The position numbers and the translations under genes were made by a program. Positions 10,926 through 22,999 of a DNA stretch of 64,000 nucleotides are shown in pieces (the stretch's first letter is position 1; every line of letters starts with the position of its first letter). Below the pieces are notes generated by a model that was not told where the DNA came from, did no database searches, and was given only the letters and a program-made list of their open reading frames with translations. The stretch is from Bubalus kerabau (lineage: Eukaryota; Chordata; Mammalia; Artiodactyla; Bovidae): contig NC_073643.1 in the NCBI RefSeq assembly GCF_029407905.1, forward strand, positions 25,076,001 to 25,140,000, read 5' to 3'.

Positions 10926-12371
10926 ATCTGCAATTTAAATGTTCCAGAGAGTGCTATTCTACCAGCTTAGGCTTTAGAGAGCAGCAAAGCCCCCAGCAGA
11001 CCTCTGGTGGGCATGCAGTGTGGATGAGAAATTTCCTTTTGTTTTAAGACACTGTAGGTTGCTTGTGAAAGCAGCAAATTTTATTAGGCTCTCCTGGATT
11101 GACCTTCCATGTTATTCAAACCACACTCATTCATATATCTATTTTTCATATTATTTTTAAATATTTTTCTTCATATTAATGTTATATTAAAACTTTTAAA
11201 ATGTAGTCTTAATCTAATAATGTACATGGTACATAAAATAAGAAACTGTGCTCTCAAGTTCCAACTTTGGCTCCAGATTTGAATGTCAGGTCAGTAATCA
11301 GTAAACTATACCACTTTCTTGATATAACAGAAATCAGAAAGAAACACATATTATGCATTTACTATGTATGAATACACCCTCTATAAACCATATCAGGTTT
11401 GCAAAAATCATTAATAAGGACAACATCATCAGTGTGATGATCTACTTTGCATATGTAAATCCAAAGGTGTACAGGTGTTAATGTTGATACGCACACATTT
11501 TTACAGGCTTCCCCATGACATCTTTGAGTACTTGACCTTTAGCATCAATTAAAATCATTATGTATACAGCTGGTAAATGCTATCTTATGCATGACAGACT
11601 CATGCACAATTACCATTTTCCAACAGATCTGAGTAGATTACAGAAAGGGGTGGGAGATATTTTATAGACAGCCAAAAAAAGGTCTTAAGAGATACCTGCC
11701 ATTTGTCACAATATGACCTAAACCCCCAAACAACCCATATAATTACACTGGATAAAAGAACATGCATTATAAACATAATTCATGTATAATAGGAAACACA
11801 CATTTGAAGAGTTTCGATATCAGAAAGAAAAAAAAAACTTTTCAAAAATAAGTTTGAAATAGAGTTCTTAAAAAGACATGATTAAAATAATAAAAGCCAT
11901 GTTATTTGAAAATGAGTTCTGGAATTAAATATGGTTTCACAAAAAGGGAGAGACTAACAAGAGACATACTAGACACTGCCAAATATTTGAGGGGTTGCCA
12001 TAGCAGAGAAGAGCTGGAATTACTTGTTTATGGGGGAAAAAAATGAGGTATTAATAGAATGGAGAAAAATGGGCAAACCTACAAATAAATTTTAAGCTAA
12101 AATTAAAAAAGGTATTTCCAGTTGCACATCTTTGGGCAACTCCAACAGCCTTCAACATGTGGGATCATGTGGTCTACCTGTGCAAGAAAGGCTTTCTAGA
12201 ATCTTAATATCAAGACCTGCTAATTTACCACTCTTTCCCAAAGCTTCAGCTCTTTGATTAACATTTAGTTCATGAAGAGCAGATCATAAATTCTTCCCTC
12301 TTGGACTGTTAACAACAGACCTATAAATTATTATGGGTTAACCACATACTTAAAATATTTCAAGATAATAC
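10926..12371. other. Intron sequence without recognised features
   Basis: AT-rich intronic sequence downstream of the Ig5 exon. I looked for the following contactin exon here and did not see it. Confidence 0.5.
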
Positions 12372-12522
12372 CTTTCATTTTCTTTTAATACGTCCCTTCC
12401 TTTCTTCCAGGTGTAGACCGGTTTCGGAGAAGCCTTTGGCTTACACTCAATGACAACTTCACCTCCCACTTTGACAAGAGTTACCCTTTTTAAGAGGGTT
12501 CTTGAAAAATCTGGACCTACAG
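12372..12522 (-). CDS. CNTN4: CNTN4 exon, first half of Ig domain 5
   Basis: This 151-bp exon (phase 1 in, phase 2 out, 49 whole codons) starts Ig domain 5. The peptide begins VGPDFSRTLLKRVTLVKVGG and includes VVIECKPKASPKPVYTWKKG, with the first Ig5 cysteine and core tryptophan. It stops within an Arg codon after KENE. The acceptor (TATTCTCTTCCAG) is good. The donor, AAG followed by GTATTATC, lacks the usual GTRAGT and looks weak. The intron upstream is 18690 bp. The following exon, expected to carry the D-A-G-x-Y-x-C half of Ig5, was not found between 1 and 12371. This exon gives the best paralog evidence for CNTN4. Confidence 0.94.
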
Positions 12523-12689
12523 CTGGAAGAGAATACAGAGAATGAAATAATTATTATGGAAGAAAAAATCCACTAGATCATTCTTTAAAGTTTTTCTTTC
12601 TGTAATGCACTTATTACATCAAAGGGAGGAAGTTGCATTTTTCTGAAGTACAGGAGTAATACTGGAAGTTTTGATGGATTTATGAAAAG

Positions 12690-12785
12690 TTGAGCTGTAG
12701 TTTGTATACAGTAAAATGTACCCATTGAAAGTGTACAGCTTGATGAATTTGGTAAACTCCAACATGAAGATCAAAATATACGCTA
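12690..12785 (-). mobile_element. Old L1 (L1M-type) fragment
   Basis: The segment ACAGTAAAATGTACCCATTG, then AAGTGTACAGCTTGATGAAT, resembles the antisense form of old mammalian L1 3' UTRs. It is short and diverged. Confidence 0.5.
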
Positions 12786-12989
12786 TGCCAAAACTATACA
12801 TAGTGAGGGATTCTTTATGAAAACTACTCTATGTTCAGATGAAGAAAAATTTTTAAGTTTTACAGTAGCAAAAGTGAAAGATGAAACAAAAGCCCATAAG
12901 GCCCTTTTCTGATTGTGTGGGTGAAAGCACCCCTTCCTTGACTGTTACTGCCTTTGTTCTCTCTCACAGCACTCTAAGCAGGTCTCCGT

Positions 12990-13025
12990 AAGAGGATGTG
13001 CTGAAATAAGAGGATGTGCTGAAAT
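12990..13025. repeat. Perfect 18-bp tandem duplication
   Basis: The unit AAGAGGATGTGCTGAAAT occurs twice back to back at 12990-13007 and 13008-13025 with no mismatch. Confidence 0.97.
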
Positions 13026-13801
13026 GTCGAAGCATCACCCTCTGTGAGCTCCTCCTTAAAAATAATGACTCAGATCAGCTTTCCACTATCACTGCCTAAT
13101 TCAATGCCTGGTTCTTGCAGGATAAATTGTGACTTGCTCTTGGAAAACTCTATTCCGTGCTTGCTACCAATATTCTAAAAAAATCATTCATGTTGACACC
13201 AAATATGTAGTTACATGGAAATAACATTAAATAATTTCCTTCTTAAAACAAAAGATATTCCTCTATATCCTTAAAGAAATATAAAAGAAACCTTTCTGAA
13301 AATTTTCCATTTCCTTCTGCATTAATTGCACTAATGTTTTAGGATCTGTTGTGAGCTGTTATCATATTAAAAATCCCTGACTCACTGTAGCTTGACTTGA
13401 TGGAATTTACAATTTCATACCATGTTGAATGTGAAATTTAAATACAAATACTAGCCACAAACTACTTAGAAGAGTACAGGGAATGAGTATGTATGTATGT
13501 GGGTGGGGAGGATGGGGATCGACTTTTTTTAAATGCACACAAACTATATGTTAGAGATTAAAAAATAAAAGGTTTCAGCAGAAGCAAGTTAAACCTTCAT
13601 TAAGTGCTTCTGTTATGAAAATATTTTCAGTGTACAGAAGGGAAGAAAGATGGGAAGGTTACTTTTTAATGGGGTGTTGTACACATGGGGCTGGCTTTAC
13701 TCAGTGAAGGTTAAATTAAATAAATGAATCTAGTAGGCAACTGATACTTCAATCCATTGCCTTGGATTCATGAGGGAAGTCTATAATTCAAAGAGTAATT
13801 C

Positions 13802-13881
13802 TTTCATTTTGATATTTGGCAAATCTAATACAGTTATGTAAAGTTTAAAAATAAAATAAAATTTAAAAAAAAAAAAAAAAA

Positions 13882-13915
<34 letters not shown>
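13802..13915 (+). mobile_element. Very short L1 3'-end insertion with long poly(A)
   Basis: About 60 bases of ruminant L1 3' end (CATTTTGATATTTGGCAAAT, TACAGTTATGTAAAGTTTAA) lead into A18-T-A32. A perfect 13-bp duplication, CAAAGAGTAATTC, flanks the insert at 13789-13801 and 13916-13928. The long nearly pure tail and intact duplication suggest a recent event. Confidence 0.9.
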
Positions 13916-13916
<1 letters not shown>

Positions 13917-14229
13917 AAAGAGTAATTCCATAATGATAAATGCAATTAATAAAGAGACTGCAAGTACAAATGCTTGTGCTTATAATGAGATAAATGCATT
14001 CCCTGTATGATCTGCAAAATTACATAATGAAAATTATAGGGTTCTGAGAAATATAAGGTCAGGACAGACCTACTCGATATTTATGTAACAGGAATACTAA
14101 CAAAAACAATAATCATTCTAGTAAATATGTCAGCATGATAAAAAGATAGCTGAAATTCCTAATAGATAAACACTACAAAAACAAACAAACAAAACAAAAC
14201 AGGACTTCAGTGTGTGTATATATATATGA

Positions 14230-16695
14230 ACACAGCTTGGTGAAACAAGGAAGCCAGGAAAGCAAAGAGCTGAGAATGGTAAACTATAAAACAAGTACAA
14301 AGAGCAGAAAGGCTCAGGAGAGCCACACTCTTAAACATAGTCATGTTGAAACATGGCCAAAACTGAGTCAAGAGGAAGAATATGGGCTAAATGAGACACA
14401 GTCAGTATGCTATCTGCCTTGACTAGCCTTGTGTTGACCTGAGTTAGTGGGCTTTGTTCTTGGTTGCTGGAACTAGTGAAATGCATGGACAAAGCAAGCA
14501 TTTGTTATATTGATCTCATTTCTCCATTCACCACTCCCACACATGCTAATTTTCAACACACAAAGGTTCTTACAGCAGAATAGACTCACTCCCATCTTCT
14601 GGAAACACCTGAACTGACACAGTAATGTGGAAAAAAAACAAGTCTCTAGAAGCATTTTTTAAAAAAGGGTATTGTGTGAAATAGAGTTACAAATCTGTTA
14701 ACATATAAACATTTCATCTTAAAACTGTATCTTTCTACACACATATATTTTTATCACTTTAGGCAGACATTTTTCATCTGTTCAGGAGGAATTCTGCAAC
14801 TGCATTTGAAATGAGTTTACATAAATCAAACCGTGCACAACACATGGGTGTATTTGTCAAAAAACTATATATTGCTTTTACAGGCTTTGAAATAGCATGA
14901 TATCGGCCACACAGAAGGCAGAAAATGCACATTCCAGTTTCCAAAGCATTTGTGCTATAGTATGTATGTGCCTATTATCTTTTGGATATCCTAGAGATAA
15001 GACTGCCTTTGAATGTCTTTCACTAACAACAAAAAAGGAAATATAAATGTATATCTGTTCTCCTTGTTTATTCACCTTGCTTAAATTTACTTCTAGTTTT
15101 ATTTAACTCTACAAATCTATCAGTTGCCACTATAAGCTGCAGTGTTTTCGCAGGAAAATCGTCAGACCTTCGTCTGTTTTTGAATACTTGACCCATCAAA
15201 GGATTTCTTAATATTCCACCGTTTTGTGGCCATCTTTCACACCTGAGATGCCCTCAAGCTTGTGGGATGACGCTTTCTGTGTCTGCCCCCTATATTTATT
15301 CTGATTCCCAACCTTCAGCTCAGGAGAGGCTTGAAGGCAAAGCAAAAGGAGGGTGTTTAATTTGATATTCACAGAGAATCAGATTTTTAAGAGTTATTGA
15401 TAAGGTCCTATTAGGGCATTGTTAGAATCCAGCCTTTGTTGGCACTGGAAAAAATTAGTGCACATTCAAGGTGAAACTTCAGTGGGTTCCTAATGGTTCA
15501 GAAAAGATAAAACCAATTGTCAAATTACCCACTTGGGCCTGAGAGTAGTGCCAATTCTGGGAGCTCCTCATTTGCTAAATCTAATGCACTCTGAGGACAC
15601 GTTTCTTACAGGAACTACTAGGGGGCACTGCACTCCCAGTGTTGGAATAAGTCACACTACAGGACCTCGTCCCTGTGGGCAATGCGACTTTTTATTATTT
15701 TTCAATGATCTTTAACATATTAATATTACATTACCTAGGAGAAGCATCCGGCTGAGAGAAACCTTCTAGGCAATTCTCCACTGTTTGCTTTCACTTAATT
15801 AAATGACTCTTGGTCACATGTCAAGGGTATTTTAAGTGGCCAACAGAACCCTTGAAAACTGAGGTTGTGCCCTAGGATCATTTCTCAAGAGAGTTGGTGA
15901 GAATGATAACTGTTTAACGGAATGTGCAGTAGCAGTCCCACCTGGGAAATAGATGGGTGTGATGTTTTACTCTGTTATTAAAGGAAAGGATAATTACTTG
16001 TGCCTGGTCTATAAATCTGCAGAAACACCACTGGGATCACTGCCAGTTGACAGGGACTATTAAGGCTGACCCTTTCAGAAGTTCAGAATTTCATATTATT
16101 TTAACCTTTTTCTATTATCTTTAACTATTACCTCATCATCCCATAGAAAATAAAGCTCGAGTAAATGCATTCATTCAAATATGGCCACCCCTGAGGAGAT
16201 AATACTGGTATCAGAAATTAAAACCCCAAACTTCGCCTGCTTTGCTGGGTAGGTAGCTAGAAGACTGGCTACAGTGGAGATAGTCTTCTCTCTAGGTCCA
16301 TCATTTCAGAATGGCTGATGCAAAATCAGTCTCTCTGATTGGGGATGACATTCAAAAGGAAACACCCAACAATCTCTGAAGTCAGAGTTTTCTATTCTAG
16401 GATTACCATAATGTGCTCCTTCTAAGACTCTAATAGTCACTCCTACTGGCTTTGGTCTAATTTGCTGAATGTCCTGTTCCCCCCAGGCTCCTCCTATCAT
16501 GGTTGCTCTTGTTTATGGGCTTCTGCTCTTTGGGGAAAGTTATTATTAAACCAAACTAATAATATTTACTGTCACAAGGTTTAAGATTAAATAAAATACC
16601 TGTATTGTACACAAAGCACTTCAATATTTTTCCAGAGTAAATTCTTTCTACCTACTCTTCTCCTCTGCTATTTCCACTATTTCCATTTTTTGTGT
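14230..16695. other. Intron sequence without recognised features
   Basis: No exon, RNA gene or repeat that I can name. This is the longest repeat-poor stretch of the 18.7-kb intron, so conserved non-coding elements could lie here, but a single sequence cannot show that. Confidence 0.45.
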
Positions 16696-16880
16696 GTGTG
16701 TTAGTTGCTCAGTTGTGCCCAACTCCCTGTGACCCATGGACCAGGCTCCTCTGTCCATGGGGTTCTCCAGGCAACAATACTGGAGTGGGTGCCATACCCT
16801 TCTCCAGGGGATCTTCCCGACCGAGGGATCAAACCTAGGTCTCCCACATTGCAGGCAGATTCAAAGGAGCTACCTGGACA
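16696..16880 (-). mobile_element. Bov-tA SINE
   Basis: Antisense SINE with TAGTTGCTCAGTTGTGCCCA, TACTGGAGTGGGTGCCATAC and CTCCCACATTGCAGGCAGAT. It has a TGTG run at its tail side and is damaged at its head. Confidence 0.9.
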
Positions 16881-17027
16881 TTTTAGAGAATTTTAAGCTG
16901 AAAAGAAATAGTTTTGCTTGAAAACAAAAAATCCTTTTTATTTTGAAATAATTACAGATTCACAAGAAGTTGCAAAGATAATTCAGAGAGGTCCAGGGTA
17001 TCTTTCACTCAGTTTCCCCAGTGGTTA

Positions 17028-17405
17028 CTTTTTTTTTTTTTAAGTAATTGGAGGATAATTGCTTTACAATGTTGTGTTGGTTTCTGCCATACAACGTGAA
17101 TCTGCCATAAGTATATGTGTGTCCACTCCTTTTTGAACCTCCCCTCAATCCCATCCCATCTCTCTAGGTCATCACAGAGCACTGAGCTGAGATCCCTGTG
17201 CTATACGGCAACTTCCCAGTAGCTATGGATTTTACATGGGGTAATGTGTATGTTTCACTGCTACTCTCTGTCTGTCCCACTCCCTCCTTTCCCCACTGTG
17301 TCCACAATTGTTCTCTATGTCTATGACTCTATTCCTGCCCAGCAAATAGGTTCATTAGTACCATTTTTCTAGATTCCATATATATGCGTTAATATACAAT
17401 ATTTG
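17028..17405 (-). mobile_element. Ruminant L1 3' UTR fragment
   Basis: It starts with a T run (the reverse poly(A)) and TAATTGGAGGATAATTGCTT. It continues with GGTTTCTGCCATACAACGTG, GAGCACTGAGCTGAGATCCC and TTCCATATATATGCGTTAAT, the antisense ruminant L1 3' UTR. Confidence 0.85.
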
Positions 17406-17596
17406 TGACCCCAGTACAACATTACAAGGAAGCTAATCATGGATAAGGTGTGTAGAGTTCTGTCTCATTTTATCAAGTACTTTGACTTGTAACTACCACT
17501 GAAATAAAGATACAAAACTCTTCCATCATTACAAAGATCTCTCTCATGCTATCAATTTAGAGGTGCATCCAATCCCTTTCTGTATTCCCTATGCTT

Positions 17597-17628
17597 GCTG
17601 CTGCTAAGTCACTTCAGTCGTGTCCGGC
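17597..17628 (-). mobile_element. Short Bov-A2/Bov-tA SINE tail fragment
   Basis: About 30 bases, TGCTGCTGCTAAGTCACTTC and AGTCGTGTCCGG, match the antisense tail of Bov-A2. The rest of the SINE is missing. Confidence 0.75.
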
Positions 17629-17970
17629 GACCCATCAATCTGTATTCCAACTCTACAGTTTTGTCATTTTGAGAATATAAAAAAAATCATACATTTTGTA
17701 TCCATAAAATCATACATTATTTTTTTTTTTTGAGAGATTTCTTTTTTAAGTTGGCATAATGCTCTTGAGATCCACCCAGGTTGCTGAATGTATTAACAGT
17801 GATTCCTTTCTATTGCTGAGTAGTTATATCTCAACCATGTGGGTGTGCAAGACAAATTCATCTCTACTGTTGACATTTCAGGCACTATGATAACTGATGA
17901 ATACTTTTTAAGCACAGAAACCATTTCAAGATCTTTCAACAAGTAGGATTAGCCCTTTTTTTCTTTTTTT

Positions 17971-18192
17971 TTTTAGTGTGGGGGATTGACATGTACACAC
18001 TGTTGTATTAACAATGGACAATAAACAAGGACTTGCAGTATAGTACAGGAACTCTGTTCAATGTTACATAACAACCTAAATGGGAAAAGAATTTGAAAAA
18101 GAATAGATTCATGTATAACTGAACCACTTTGCTATACCCTTGAAACTAACACAATATTTTTAATCACCTATACTCCAATATAAAATTTTAAA
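17971..18192 (+). mobile_element. Ruminant L1 3' end, 5'-truncated
   Basis: The 3' UTR landmarks ACATGTACACACTGTTGTAT, AACCACTTTGCTATACCC and CCTATACTCCAATATAAAAT are present. The flanks begin AGCCCTTTTTT(T)CTTTTT at 17951 and again at 18193, an approximate 17-bp target duplication. Confidence 0.83.
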
Positions 18193-18343
18193 AGCCCTTT
18201 TTTCTTTTTATGAAGATTTGAAAGCCAATCTCTCATTGGGTAAATGAGGGTAGACTCTTTCTTATTCAAGGACAAATATTTTAAAGGCATTTTAGAACAT
18301 CATTTCTTACACAACAATTAACACGTTGATTGAAAATCATTCT

Positions 18344-18618
18344 GGAGAAGGCAATGGCATCCCACTCCAGTACTTTTGCCTGGAAAATCCCATGGACGGA
18401 TGAGCCTGGTGGGCTACAGTCCATGGGGTCGCTAGAGTCAGACACAACTGAGTGACTTCACTTTCACTTTTCAGTTTCATGCATTGGAGAAGGAAATGGC
18501 AACCCACTCCAGTGTTCTTGCCTGGAGAATCCCAGAGACGGGGAAGCCTGGTGGGCTGCCGTCTCTGGGGTCACACAGAGTCGGACACGACTGAAGCGAC
18601 TTAGCAGCAGCAGCAGCA
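18344..18618 (+). mobile_element. Bov-A2 dimeric SINE with target duplication
   Basis: Two related units follow one another (18344-18470 and 18485-18600). Each contains a CCCACTCCAGT...TTGCCTGGA body and a GGTGGGCT segment, and the element ends in (AGC)n. The 12-bp repeat GAAAATCATTCT at 18332-18343 and 18619-18630 flanks it. Confidence 0.94.
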
Positions 18619-18989
18619 GAAAATCATTCTTATATGTTTTAAAAGCTTCAACTGCTAAACCCTTGTTAACCTTCCTTGAGCAGCTCTATCTGTATGAAGA
18701 TAATAACCCAGCAAGCATTTTTTATTTTTTTAAGCATTTTTTAATATCTGTAACTGTAAGCACTCTGAACTTCCTACATTAGTGCAAGTTAGAGATATTT
18801 CATTTTATTTGGCGTAATGTCTTGAACACTCATACAAATTTGTGAAAGTAGTGTGTGGTGCTACAGTGTTATATTTGATTGAGTAACTTTGTTATGAGAT
18901 CAAAATAGTTGTTTAATTGACAGAAGAGAGTCATTAAACTATGAGAATTCTGGAATTCCAGTGGTTACAAAATGATAGCACCCATTAGT

Positions 18990-19110
18990 TGTAATTATTA
19001 GGTCATCAGTTCCTGGAAGGCAAAGACTATGAATCAGGGATCTTGGACCTAGCACAGTCCTTGCACAAAGTAGATGTTCAATTAATATATGCTGAATTAA
19101 TGTATGTTGT
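18990..19110 (+). mobile_element. L2 LINE 3' end
   Basis: CATCAGTTCCTGGAAGGCAA, CCTAGCACAGTCCTTGCACA and AAGTAGATGTTCAATTAATA follow the L2 3' terminal pattern (clip of 'gcacatagtaggtgctcaataaat'). Confidence 0.6.
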
Positions 19111-19274
19111 AGGAGAGAACTCAGGAATTCAGTTCAAGACAGGAAATACCCTTTTCATGATGCTTCACCTGGATATCAACGGCTTCTTGAACTTCATGGC
19201 CTGTGTACAGGACACTCCATCCTCTCTGGAGTTGGACCTCAGTCAAATGAAGCAGGATTATCCAAGAAACAATT

Positions 19275-19375
19275 CAGGCTATCTGTACACTTGTCCCTCA
19301 AAATCCAATAGCCATGGAGAGACTGGTTCCAGGTACCAAAATCCATGGATGCTTAAGTACCTCATTTAAACAGCA
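19275..19375 (+). mobile_element. Tigger/MER2-like DNA transposon fragment
   Basis: The run GAGACTGGTTCCAGGTACCA, AAATCCATGGATGCTTAAGT resembles the end of MER2/Tigger elements ('ggttccaggacc...ggataccaaaatccgcggatgctcaagt'). The identification is from memory. Confidence 0.5.
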
Positions 19376-19554
19376 GGCTACAATGAATACAGCCAGCCCC
19401 CCATAACTGGCAGATGTAGAGTACTGGCTGTACTCTTTCACCATGCGAACTGGTGTGATGGTAGATGGTTAACAACTGACTCTCCAAGCAAAATAGAACA
19501 CCAAAGAACTTGCGTTTTGAGCTTGCCAATTTCTGATTGTCCAAGTGTAGGGTT

Positions 19555-19705
19555 GAACCAGAGCAGTGTCACCTGGAAACTTGTTTGAAGTGCAAACCCT
19601 CAGGCCCCTCTCAAGAACTACGATGTCAGAAATTCTGGAGGTAGGGCTCAGCTTTGTGTGTTTTAATGAGCCTTCCAAACAGTTCTGATGCATGGTAGAG
19701 TCTGA
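19555..19705 (+). mobile_element. MER5A-like hAT element
   Basis: AGTGTCACCTGGAAACTTGT, GCAAACCCTCAGGCCCC, AGAAATTCTGGAGGTAGGGC and TTTTAATGAGCCTTCCAAAC follow the MER5A consensus in order. Confidence 0.75.
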
Positions 19706-19857
19706 AAATCAGTACCATAGAAAAATCTAATTACCTTCTGATCTGATCAATTAGAGCAATATAACTTCTACCCATTGGAATCATTCCTGGGTGATTAAGG
19801 AATAAAGAGTCCTGGAGTCTCTACCAAGGACTAGTTGGTAGGGAGGATGTTATCAGG

Positions 19858-22800
19858 TCCGTTCAGTTCACTCACGCAGTTGTGTCTGACTCTTTAAGAC
19901 CCCGTGGACTGCAGCACACCAGGCTTCTCTTTCCTTCACCAACTCCTGGAATTTGCTCAAACATGTCCATCAAGTCAGTGATGTCATCCAACCCTCTCAT
20001 CCTCTGTTGTCCCTTCTCCTCCTGCCTTCAATCTTTCCCAGAAACAGGGTCTTCTCCAATGAGTCCTTTGCATCAGGTGGCCAAAGAATTGAAGCTTCAG
20101 CTTCAGCATCGGTCCTTCCAATGAATATTCAGGAGTGATTTCCTTTAGGATTGACTGCTTGGATCTCCTTGACTCAAGAGTCTTCTCCAACACCACAGAT
20201 CAAAAGCATCAATCCTTTGGTGCTCAGCTTTCTTTATAGTCCAGCTCTCACATCCATACATGACTACTGGAAAACCCATAGACTTTACTAGACAGAACTT
20301 TGTTGGCAAAGTAATCATTCTGCTTTTTAATATGCTGTCTAGGTTGGTCATAGCTTCTCTTCCAAGGAGCAAGTGTCTTTTAATTTTATGGCGGCAGTCA
20401 CTATTTGCAGTGATTTTGGAGCCCAAGAAAATAAATTCTGTCGCTGTTTCCATTGTTTCCCCACTTATTTGCCACGAAGTGATTGGACTGGATGCCATGG
20501 TCTTCATTTTTTGAATGTTGAATTTTAAGCCAGCTTTCTCACTCTCCTCTTTCACTTTCATCAAGAGACTCTTTAGTTTTTCACTTTCTGCCATAAGGGG
20601 GTGGTGTCATCTGTGTATTTGAGGTTATTGACATTTTTTCCAGCAATCTTGATTCCAGCTTGTGCCTCATCCAGCCCAGCATTTCACATGATGTACTCTG
20701 TATATAAGTTAAATAAACTGGGTGACAATACACAGCCTTGACGTACTGCTTTCCCAATTTGGAACCAGTCTGTTGTTCCATGTCCGGTTCTAACTGTTAC
20801 TTCTTAACCTGCATACAGATTTCTCAGGAGGCAGGTCAGGTGGTCTGGTATTTCCATCTCTTGAAGAATTTTCCACAATTTGCTCTGATCCACAAAGTCA
20901 AAGGCTTTGGCATAGTCAATAAAGCAGAAATTGATGTTGTTCTGGAACTCTCTGGCTTTTCCTGTGATCCAGTGGATGTTGGCAATTTGATCTCTGGTTC
21001 CTCTGTTCTTTCTAAATTCAGCTTGAACATCTGGAAGTTCTCGGTTCACATACTGCTGAAGTCTCCCTTTGAGAATCTTAAGCATTACTTTGCTAGCATG
21101 TGAGATGAGTGCAATTGTGTAATAGTTTGAACATTCTTTGGCATTGCCTTTCTTTGGGATTGGAATGAAAACTGACCTTTTCCAGTCCTGTGGCCACTGC
21201 TAAGTTTTCCAAATTTGCTGGCATATTGAGTGCAGCACTTTTACAGTATCATCGTTTAGCATTTGAAATAGCTCAACTGGAATTCTATCACCTCCATTAG
21301 CTTTGTTCATGAGGCCCACTTGACTTCACATTCTAGCATGTCTGGCTCTAGGTGAATGATGGCACGATCAGGGTTATCTGTTTTGTGAAGATCTTTTTTG
21401 TACAGTTCTTCTATGTATTCTTGCCACCTCTTCTTAATATCTTCTGCTTCTGTTAGGTCCATACCATTTCTGTCCTTTATTGTGCCCATCTTTGCATGAG
21501 CACAATACCATAATTTTCGCTTGGCATCTCTAATTTTCTTGATGAGATCTCTAGTCTTTCCCATTCTATTGTTTTCCTCTATTTCTTTGCATTGATCACT
21601 GAGAAAGGCTTTCTTAGCTCTCCTTGCTATTCTTGGGAACTCTGCATTCAGATGGGTATGTCTTTCCTTTTCTTCTTTGCCTTTAGCTTCTCTTCTTTTC
21701 TCTTCTTCTTCTCAGACAACCATTTTGCCTCTTTGCTTTCCTTTTTCTTGGGGATGGTCTCGATCACCACCTCCTGTACAATGTCACAAACCTCCATCCA
21801 TACCTCTTCAGGCACTCTATCGATCTAATTCCTTGAATCTATTTCTCACTTCCACAAGAGATTTGGTTTAGGTCATACCTGAACGGTCTAGTGGTTTTCC
21901 CTGCTTTCTTCAATTTAAGTCTGAATTTGGGAATAAGGAGCTCATGATCCAAGCCACAGTCAGCTCCTCGTCTTGTTTTTTCTGAATGTATAGAGCTTCT
22001 CCATCTGTGGCTGCAAATCGATTTTGGTATTGACCATCTGGTGATGTCCATACATAGAGTTGTCTCTTGTGTTTTGGTAGAGGGTGTTTGCTATGACCAG
22101 TGCATTCTCTTGGCAAATCTCTGTTAGCCTTTGCTCTGCTTCATTTTGTACTCCAAGCCCAAACGTGCCTGTTATTTCAGGTATCTCTTGACTTTCTACT
22201 TTTGCATTCCAGTCCCCTATGATGAAAAGAACATCTTTCTTTGGTATTAGTTCTAGAAGGTCTTGTAGGTCTTCATAGAACTGTTCAATTTCAGCTTCTT
22301 CGGCATTATTAGTTGGGGCATAGACTTGGATTACTGTCATACTGAATGGTTTGCCTTGGAAACGAATAGAGATCATTCTGTTGTTTTTGAGACTGTACCC
22401 AAGTACTGCATTTCAGACTCTTTTGTTGACTAACTATAATGGCTACTCCATTCTTCGAAGGGATTCTTGCCCACAGTAGTAGATATAGTGGTCATCTGAA
22501 TTAAATTCACCCATTCCAGTCTTTTAGTTCACTGATTCCTAAAATGTAGATGTTTACTCTTGCCGTCTCCTGTTTGACCACTTCCAATATACCTTGATTC
22601 ATGGACCTAACATTCCAGGTTCCTATGCAATATTGCTTTTTACAGCATTGGACTGTACTTCCATCACCAGTCATGTCCACAACTGGGTGTTGTTTTCACT
22701 TTGGCTCCGTCCCTTCATTCTTTCTGGAGTTATTTCTCCACTGATCTCCAGTAGCATATTAGGCACCTACTGACCTGGGGAGTTCATCTTTCAGTGTCCT

Positions 22801-22985
22801 ATCTTTTTGCCTCTTCATACTGTTCATGGGGTTCTCAAGGCAAGAGTACTGAAGTGGTTTGCCATTTCCTTCTCCAGTGCACCATGTTTTGTCAGAACTC
22901 TCCATCATGACCCGTCCATGTGGGTGGTCCTACAGAGCATGGCTCATAGTTTCCTTGAATTAGACAAGTCTGGGATTCATGTGAG
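19858..22985 (-). mobile_element. Nearly full-length BovB (RTE) LINE, inactive
   Basis: About 3.1 kb of antisense BovB, close to the roughly 3.2-kb family length. Its 3' end (GTTCAGTTCACTCACGCAGT) is at the low coordinate. On the minus strand, the apurinic endonuclease part is at about 21960-22376 (IQVYAPTNNAEE, GDWNAKV). The reverse transcriptase follows at about 20804-21085 (FCFIDYAKAFDFVD, RNLYAG) and near 20610. The 3' RT part is at 20145-20594 (MYGCESWTI). The catalytic YADD box reads YTDD, and frames are broken between blocks, so it should be dead. Both outer edges are approximate, and no target duplication was identified. Confidence 0.92.
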
Positions 22986-22999
22986 GGACGAATGTATGG

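Larger units (their letters stand above)
16922..17900 (-). mobile_element. Old L1 3' region, layered with younger inserts
   Basis: The outer pieces are antisense old-L1 3' UTR: 16922-17027 (TTTATTTTGAAATAATTACA, AGAAGTTGCAAAGATAATTC) and 17640-17870 (CATTTTGAGAATATAAAA, TTCCTTTCTATTGCTGAGTA). A younger antisense ruminant L1 tail (17028-17405) and a short SINE piece (17597-17628) interrupt it. Confidence 0.65.

Noticed and set aside
10673..11047. Open frame of 124 codons on the plus strand
   Set aside because: It is translation of the Bov-tA SINE at 10707-10925. The same peptide pattern recurs at every full SINE in the window.
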